Shown here: one piece after another, positions 59,815 to 64,000 of the stretch
Position numbering within the stretch: the stretch's first letter is position 1
How the letters are laid out: each line of letters starts with the position of its first letter
From: UBA5069 sp963773745
GTDB lineage: Bacteria; Chloroflexota; Anaerolineae; Caldilineales; Caldilineaceae
Length of the DNA: 64,000 bases
Assembly (NCBI GenBank): GCA_963773745.1
Contig: CAVZCL010000010.1
Coordinates: 132,806 to 196,805, forward strand
Direction of reading: 5' to 3'
The notes under the pieces: model-generated
The model's input: only the letters and a program-made list of their open reading frames with translations
What the model was told of the DNA's origin: nothing
Database searches by the model: none
Program-made: the position numbers and the translations under genes

Positions 59815-60422
59815 ATGTATGCATTGACAAATGAAGAACCCCATCAACCGACAAACTGGTTGCGCTGGCGGCCGCGGTGCTGGAGGCGCTGCGCCGCGCC
59901 GGCCAAACGCTCGCCACCGCCGAAAGCTGCACCGGCGGCCTCATTGGCCATCTGCTTACAGAAGTGCCGGGCTCATCCGACGGCTTTGTGGGCGGGGCGA
60001 TTGTCTACAGCAACGCTGCCAAGCAGGCCGTGCTGGGGGTGGATGGCGACACGCTCGCCACGCTTGGAGCCGTGAGCGCACCGGTGGCAGCGCAAATGGC
60101 ACAGGGCGCACGCCGCCTCTATGGGGCCGATGTCGCCGTGTCGGTTACGGGCATTGCCGGGCCGGGCGGCGGCACAATGGACAAACCCAGCGGCACGACC
60201 TTTCTGCACGTGAGCCATGGCAACGGCTTTGAAAAGGGGCTGCACATCGTGTGGACGCGCGACCGCTCGGCCAACAAGCGCTTGAGCGCTGAGGCTGCGC
60301 TGCGGCTGGTGCTCGATTCCCTCGCGCGCGTCGCAAGTGGAGTAGAATGGGCGGGATTGGCCTGTGAGTATCCGGGCGCACTGTACATATCCGCGCCCAC
60401 TGCCATCAGGAGAAACGCATGA
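59815..60422 (+). CDS. pncC: CinA C-terminal-type nicotinamide-nucleotide amidase (PncC; frame break)
   Basis: Deamidates nicotinamide mononucleotide to nicotinate mononucleotide in NAD recycling. The ATG at 59815 is set by a strong GGGGAGG six bases upstream. The frame needs one missing base near 59855 to continue 'KLVALAAAVLEALRRAGQTL'; the intact downstream frame can also be read from a GTG at 59877. Diagnostic motifs: 'ATAESCTGGLIGHLLTEVPG' (catalytic Ser), 'GFVGGAIVYSNAAKQAVLGV', 'VSAPVAAQMAQGARRLYGAD' and 'VSVTGIAGPGGGTMDKPSGT'. It is the stand-alone form (~200 residues) without the N-terminal MoCF domain of full CinA. The stop overlaps the start of the next small gene by 4 bases (ATGA). 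Confidence 0.88.
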
Positions 60423-60694
60423 GCATGGTACGCGAAGTGATTGTGGACGAACCGGTGAACGCGCTCTGGCGGGTGCTGCCCAACGGCGAAATCCGCCCGA
60501 CGAGCTTTGTCTGGCGCGACAAGACGCGCTATGTGGCCGAGGTGGGCCGCACGTGGGAAGAGCGCGTGGGCGGGCGCACGCTGCGCTGCTACCTGATCCA
60601 GGCCGCCGACACCAGCACCTTTGAGCTGCGCTGGGACGCCGCCGCGGCCGTTTGGGAAATTCACCGCGCGTGGCTGAGAACAGCAACTGCGTAG
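60419..60694 (+). CDS. Small protein coupled to pncC (DUF6504-like)
   Basis: 91 residues, translationally coupled to pncC (ATGA overlap). The core 'IRPTSFVWRDKTRYVAEVGR', 'TWEERVGGRTLRCYLIQAAD' and 'TFELRWDAAAAVWEIHRAWL' gives alternating strands, and resembles small all-beta DUF6504-type proteins often found beside DNA polymerase or nucleotide genes. No catalytic motif is seen. A role tied to NAD recycling is suggested only by the overlap. Confidence 0.65.
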   Translation: MSMVREVIVDEPVNALWRVLPNGEIRPTSFVWRDKTRYVAEVGRTWEERVGGRTLRCYLIQAADTSTFELRWDAAAAVWEIHRAWLRTATA

Positions 60695-60704
60695 AACTGC
60701 ATAT

Positions 60705-60890
60705 ATACGACGCAGAGGCGCAAAGGCGCAAAGAAAAGCAACTGCAAGAAAAGCACAGGCTGGAAGAGAGATAGCGACGGAAACAGCACGGACAAGACCG
60801 GATTGCGCTGAATTGCCCTCCGGTCGCACGTCACCAATGACCAATGACCACTTCACCAATGATCAATCAACCGATCTAAAGAGCTCTGGA
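60705..60890. repeat. AGGCGCAAAGGCGCAAAG and CCAATGACCA repeats before ndk
   Basis: The AGGCGCAAAGGCGCAAAGAA motif near 60714 duplicates one at about 59753. 60834-60870 carries TGACCAATGACCA-type repeats. No gene is seen in 60695-60897. Confidence 0.55.
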
Positions 60891-60897
60891 GTCTCCC

Positions 60898-61344
60898 ATG
60901 GAACGCACCTTTATTATTATCAAGCCCGACGCCGTGCAGCGCGGCCTTGTGGGCGAAATCATCAGCCGCTTCGAGCGCCGCGGCCTCAAGCTCAGCGCCA
61001 TGAAGTTCCTGCAGGTGGATGACGCCCTCGCGCGCCAGCACTACGCCGTCCACGCCGAGCGCCCCTTCTTTGGCGGCCTGATCGCGTACATCACCAGCTC
61101 GCCCGTGGTGGCCCTGGTGATGGAGGGCACGAACGCCATCGCCGTGGTGCGCCAGACAGTGGGCGCAACCAAGCCCGCCGAGGCCGCCCCGGGCACCATC
61201 CGCGCCGACTTTGGCCTTGAGATCGGCCGCAACCTCGTCCATGCCTCGGACGGCCCCGAGACCGCCGCAAGCGAAATTGCCATGTGGTTCGGCGATGACC
61301 TCGTCTCCTGGCCGCGTGCCAATGACGAATGGGTTTTTGAGTAG
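60898..61344 (+). CDS. ndk: Nucleoside diphosphate kinase
   Basis: 148 residues, full length. It transfers the gamma phosphate between nucleoside tri- and diphosphates through a phosphohistidine, balancing NTP pools. 'MERTFIIIKPDAVQRGLVGE' is the Ndk start (Lys 9). 'HYAVHAERPFFGGLIAYITS' and 'VRQTVGATKPAEAAPGTIRA' line the nucleotide site. 'RNLVHASDGPETAASEIAMW' contains the catalytic His 115. Everything needed is intact. It is followed by an exceptionally strong hairpin at 61399-61465. Confidence 0.97.
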   Translation: MERTFIIIKPDAVQRGLVGEIISRFERRGLKLSAMKFLQVDDALARQHYAVHAERPFFGGLIAYITSSPVVALVMEGTNAIAVVRQTVGATKPAEAAPGTIRADFGLEIGRNLVHASDGPETAASEIAMWFGDDLVSWPRANDEWVFE

Positions 61345-61552
61345 AGCAGGGAATAGGGAGTAGGGAAAGGGAATAGGGAGTCAGGGAGTAAGCCAACGAA
61401 AATTAAAAACTGACGATTGATGATTGGGCATCATGCCCAATCATCAATCGTCAGTTTTTAATTTTGCTGACTCTTCCCTACTCCCTACTCCCTACTCCCT
61501 ACTCCCTATTCCCTACTCCCTATTCCCTACTCCCTACTCCCTACTCCCTGCA
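61345..61552. repeat. GGGAGTAGG minisatellite arms around a terminator
   Basis: A G-rich arm (about 61348-61390, GGGAATAGGGAGT units) and a C-rich arm (61471-61550, CTACTCC-type units, at least nine) face each other across the 61399-61465 hairpin and are roughly complementary. Confidence 0.7.
61399..61465. terminator. 32-bp perfect hairpin between ndk and the convergent MFS gene
   Basis: 61399-61430 is exactly complementary to 61434-61465 with a 3-base loop. The base is AAAATTAAAAA/TTTTTAATTTT, giving T-tracts both ways: an ideal bidirectional terminator. Confidence 0.85.
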
Positions 61553-61553
61553 C

Positions 61554-62780
61554 CTAATCCGCCGCGGCGGGGACGGGCTCGAGCACATCGGGAATCACCG
61601 TGCGCGTGGGGCCCCAGGCGGGCAGCAGCAGCGCACAGAGGCCGGCCAGGATGGGCATGAAGGCGAGCGCGCTCAGCACGGTGCTCAGCCCCACACGGTC
61701 GGCGACGAGGCTTGCCAGCCACGCCACGGTGCTGCCGCTGGCAAAGATGAAGCCGAGCGTGAGGCCGCCCATCATCCCGCGGCGCTGGGGCATCATCTCC
61801 TGCGCCATCACCAGCACAATGCTGTGGGGGATGCTGAGGAAGATGCCGGCGCCAATCGCCATCACCACAAATTGCCAGCCGCTGGTGTGCAACATCATCC
61901 ACGCAAAGGGGGCGCTGATGAACATGACAGCCGCCAGCACGGTGCGGCGGTTGTAGCGATCGCCCATGAAGCCGCCCAAAAAGGTGCCCAGCGCGCCCGA
62001 CATGGCGAAAATCCCCAGCATGAGGCCGTATTGCGCCGAGGTGAGCCCCTGCAGATCATAGTATTTTGGCAAAAGTGTAGAGAAACTCTGCGCAGTGCCG
62101 GAACGGAAGGTGATGAGCGCAAAGAGCGCCGTCATGGCCACGGCCCCCGACAATGCGGCAACGCCGTTGGCCCTGCGTGATCTCCCCGTCGCGGTGGCGG
62201 CGGCACTCCCCCGAGCAGCTGCAGGCGCCGGGGCGGGGAGCGGGTCATTCATGTAGAAGAGCATGACAAAGGCGGCGGGCGCCATGGCCAGCGCAATCCA
62301 CGGCATGGCCTGCAGGCCCATGCGCAGGAGGAGGATGCCGGCGACAATCGGCCCCACGGCCAGCCCGCTCTGCCCGCCCACGAAGAAGACCGATGTGGCG
62401 AGCGTGGGGCGCTTGCCGCCCGAGCTTGAGGCGTTGAGCAGACCGGCGGCATGGAAGGCGCCGCTCCCCAGCCCGCCGATCATGAGCGTGCTGATGAAGA
62501 GGGGGTAGGTTTGCATGGTGGAGGCGAGCGCATAGAAGCTCAGCGTCCAGAGCAGGCCAATCGCCCCCACCCAGCGGCCACGCAGCTTGTCGGTGAGGCT
62601 GCCGAAGAGGGGCTGGCTCATGGCGGCGGTAATCTGGTAGATGAGCGCACCGAGGCCGATTTGGCCGATGCTGAGATCAAAGCGCACTGCCGAGGCGGTG
62701 AGGATCATCGCCACGGATGCGTTGACAACGTCGATTGAGAAGTGGCCGTAGGTGGCGGCGATCAGGCGGCTGTTGTTCAT
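61554..62780 (-). CDS. MFS transporter, fosmidomycin-resistance (Fsr)-like
   Basis: A 408-residue, 12-helix major facilitator. Start 'MNNSRLIAATYGHFSIDVVN' with His/Asp in helix 1 is the hallmark of the Fsr group, as are 'QPLFGSLTDKLRGRWVGAIG' (motif A variant) and 'GLGSGAFHAAGLLNASSS' (the GAFHP-like helix 4 motif). The central cytoplasmic loop is Ala/Arg-rich ('PAPAAARGSAAATATGRSRR'). The second half carries 'GTFLGGFMGDRYNRRTVLAA', a second motif A. Fsr proteins export fosmidomycin and related phosphonates, but natural substrates are usually unknown. It is convergent with ndk. The start at 62780 is followed upstream by a GGGAGTAGGG repeat. Confidence 0.82.
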   Translation of the reverse strand: MNNSRLIAATYGHFSIDVVNASVAMILTASAVRFDLSIGQIGLGALIYQITAAMSQPLFGSLTDKLRGRWVGAIGLLWTLSFYALASTMQTYPLFISTLMIGGLGSGAFHAAGLLNASSSGGKRPTLATSVFFVGGQSGLAVGPIVAGILLLRMGLQAMPWIALAMAPAAFVMLFYMNDPLPAPAPAAARGSAAATATGRSRRANGVAALSGAVAMTALFALITFRSGTAQSFSTLLPKYYDLQGLTSAQYGLMLGIFAMSGALGTFLGGFMGDRYNRRTVLAAVMFISAPFAWMMLHTSGWQFVVMAIGAGIFLSIPHSIVLVMAQEMMPQRRGMMGGLTLGFIFASGSTVAWLASLVADRVGLSTVLSALAFMPILAGLCALLLPAWGPTRTVIPDVLEPVPAAAD

Positions 62781-63909
62781 GTGAAATCAGGGAGTAGGGA
62801 ATAGGGAGTGGGGTGTCGGGTGTCGGGCTGGCGCAGGAGGCAGGTTGACGCGAAACATGCAACCTTAAACTTGAAACCTTTGAACTTGCATCTTAGAGAC
62901 GGAGTGGTGCAAATGCAAATTACCGAGATGCCCGGGCGCAAACGCAAATTGAGGCGGGTGTTGCTGGGGCCCGTGAGCGCCCGCGTGACCATAAAGGGTG
63001 GCCCGTGCCACACAACCGATCTACCGTTTTGTCCCAAACGGGCGCGGGACAAATGGGCCAGTTGTTGAAGGAAATTGGCCTGGGCGGCGATTCATCCTGT
63101 GGAAGAGAGGCCTGGCATGGCGCTGCGCCCGCTCGCCGCCCGTCTGCCTCCGGCGCAGCCCTGCAGCGGATTACCGCTTTGTCCCAAAAGGGCGCGCAAC
63201 AAGCGCCACGTGCATGAAAGAATGGGGCCGAAGCACGCGTTATTCACTGCAGAGGGGGCGTTGGCAGGGGTGCGGGGCGGCGCAGGGCAGGTTGTGGGGC
63301 GCCTGTGGGGCGCCTGTGGAGCGCCAGTGGGGTGCGCGAGGCAGGGCTGTAGAGCGTCGCCACTCGAGTACGGGGCCCATCCGCCCCCCTGCAAGCGCAT
63401 ATATGGCGCTTGTGTTGTTGCAATTTTTGCAAATTCTGGGTCATTGCGTAGAAATAGTGACATATGTCCCTATTTTTTTGCCGCCGTTGGGTGTATGCTG
63501 ATGCTTGTGAGTCGTTCCCCCGATCTCACAAGTGGGACAGTCCGCATCTTTGGGGGCTGTCCTTTCTTTTTACCGTTTGCTGCGTTCGACGCCGCTCCTC
63601 GTCTGCGGCCGCAGCGCAGCTTGTTCAGTCCGTGGCGGCGCCGGCCCTTCCGGCCCGCAGCACAACCCGCACCAGCGCTCGCACCACTTTTCACACCACC
63701 GTCTTTACAATCGCCTGCACCACGCAGGCAGCTTCGCAGTCCCTCCCCCTGGTGAAGGAGGCAGCACCGGAGTATTGGCAACGTGTCACCCGCAGCGCAA
63801 TGATGCGTCTCGGCATCCCCCGAGCACATCGGTCATCCCGTGCTTCACTGGCGCAGTGCGTTCATAACAGCGCAGTTCTTCCAAACATCCAACAAAAGGA
63901 TATTCCCCT
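62781..63909. other. 1.1 kb spacer without a supported gene
   Basis: Starts with GGGAGTAGGG/GGTGTCGGG repeats (62790-62827). Hairpin 63028-63053 (TTTGTCCC/GGGACAAA) has a diverged second copy of its left part near 63178. Three GTGGGGCGCCT-like tandem units lie at about 63293-63325, an operator-like palindrome at 63452-63475, and a hairpin followed by T-rich sequence near 63535-63570. Open frames exist but have no protein-like features. The last ~430 bases may be a long leader of the gene at 63910. Confidence 0.5.
63452..63475. promoter_or_regulatory. Operator-like 24-bp palindrome
   Basis: AAATAGTGACATATGTCCCTATTT is self-complementary in 11 of 12 base pairs (core GACATATGTC) and lies in an AT-rich island followed by a T-run. 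It could be a regulator site or a weak terminator. Confidence 0.4.
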
Positions 63910-64000
63910 ATGTTGCACGTAAAGTCTCCCGGCTTGCGTCGCTCCTTCTTCGTTGCCGCCGCGCTGCTTGCGGTGGTGGTGGCGTTGTTTGCGTTCTCCG
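63910..64000 (+). CDS. Start of an exported protein (cut by the window end)
   Basis: The ATG at 63910 follows an AAAAGGA site 9 bases upstream. Thirty codons are visible: a basic N-terminus ('KSPGLRRS') and a hydrophobic core ('FFVAAALLAVVVALFAFS'), a typical signal peptide or first membrane helix. The gene runs off the window; family unknown. Confidence 0.6.
   Translation, partial: MLHVKSPGLRRSFFVAAALLAVVVALFAFS

Noticed and set aside
62998..63501. 167-codon plus-strand frame in the last spacer
   Set aside because: Contains hairpin and tandem-repeat DNA, is Arg/Gly/Cys-rich, and has no ribosome site or conserved motif.
63464..63922. 152-codon frame overlapping the last gene start
   Set aside because: Starts within the palindrome, is Ser/Thr/Arg-rich without structure, and is contradicted by the well-placed start at 63910 in another frame.

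Overview
The window reads as a chromosomal segment of a high-GC bacterium, most likely a Chloroflexota member of the Anaerolineae/Caldilineae type. This is inferred from protein style, not from a marker search. The clues are threonine/proline-rich linkers on secreted proteins, LysM proteins, a RarA ATPase fused to a methyltransferase-like half, large membrane glycosyltransferases with a beta-sandwich tail, and gene borders full of hairpins and short repeats. I saw no phage, insertion sequence, CRISPR array, rRNA or tRNA gene.

Layout. 1-8.4 kb: end of a PatB-type lyase, a glutamate dehydrogenase with a terminator in its leader, a membrane-anchored STAND-like ATPase, an MFS exporter, a repeat-packed spacer and a CPBP protease. 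8.6-14.8 kb: an oligopeptide ABC importer with two tandem paralogous binding lipoproteins, each with its own TTGACA-type promoter, followed by two permeases and no ATPases. 14.8-22.1 kb: a HigBA-like toxin-antitoxin pair, acetyl-CoA synthetase, an endonuclease/exonuclease/phosphatase-family enzyme, an orphan Phd-type antitoxin, a cupin and the RarA fusion. 22.3-28.5 kb: secreted or lipid-anchored proteins, including a streptogrisin-like protease and a LysM protein. 28.6-40 kb: SecA, two SDR proteins, a GluR0-like ligand-gated K+ channel, a voltage-sensor channel with a non-canonical filter, a hydrolase, a methyltransferase and an SLC13 transporter. 40.3-45.2 kb: a sulfatase, its radical-SAM maturase and a SulP permease. 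45.5-55.7 kb: a six-LysM L,D-transpeptidase, an AIR-synthase-like protein, a GNAT plus N-succinylamino-acid racemase pair, and two glycosyltransferase-like membrane proteins. 55.9-64 kb: a lipoprotein, RsmD, a membrane coiled-coil protein, a THUMP-like methyltransferase, CinA-C/PncC, Ndk, a fosmidomycin-resistance-like MFS protein, a 1.1 kb spacer and the start of an exported protein.

Two features run through the whole window. First, about sixteen genes carry single-base frame breaks, including the normally essential secA. Nearly all are explained by one extra base, which points to consensus error more than to gene decay. Such genes are annotated here as one spanning CDS with the break located. 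Second, convergent and 3' gene ends are marked by strong hairpins and several dispersed repeat families.

The most interesting biology is the GNAT/racemase pair (a possible D- to L-amino-acid conversion route), the sulfatase/maturase/SulP cluster, the two unusual ion channels, the gdh leader terminator, and the duplicated rarA 3' end bracketing a secreted-protein gene.
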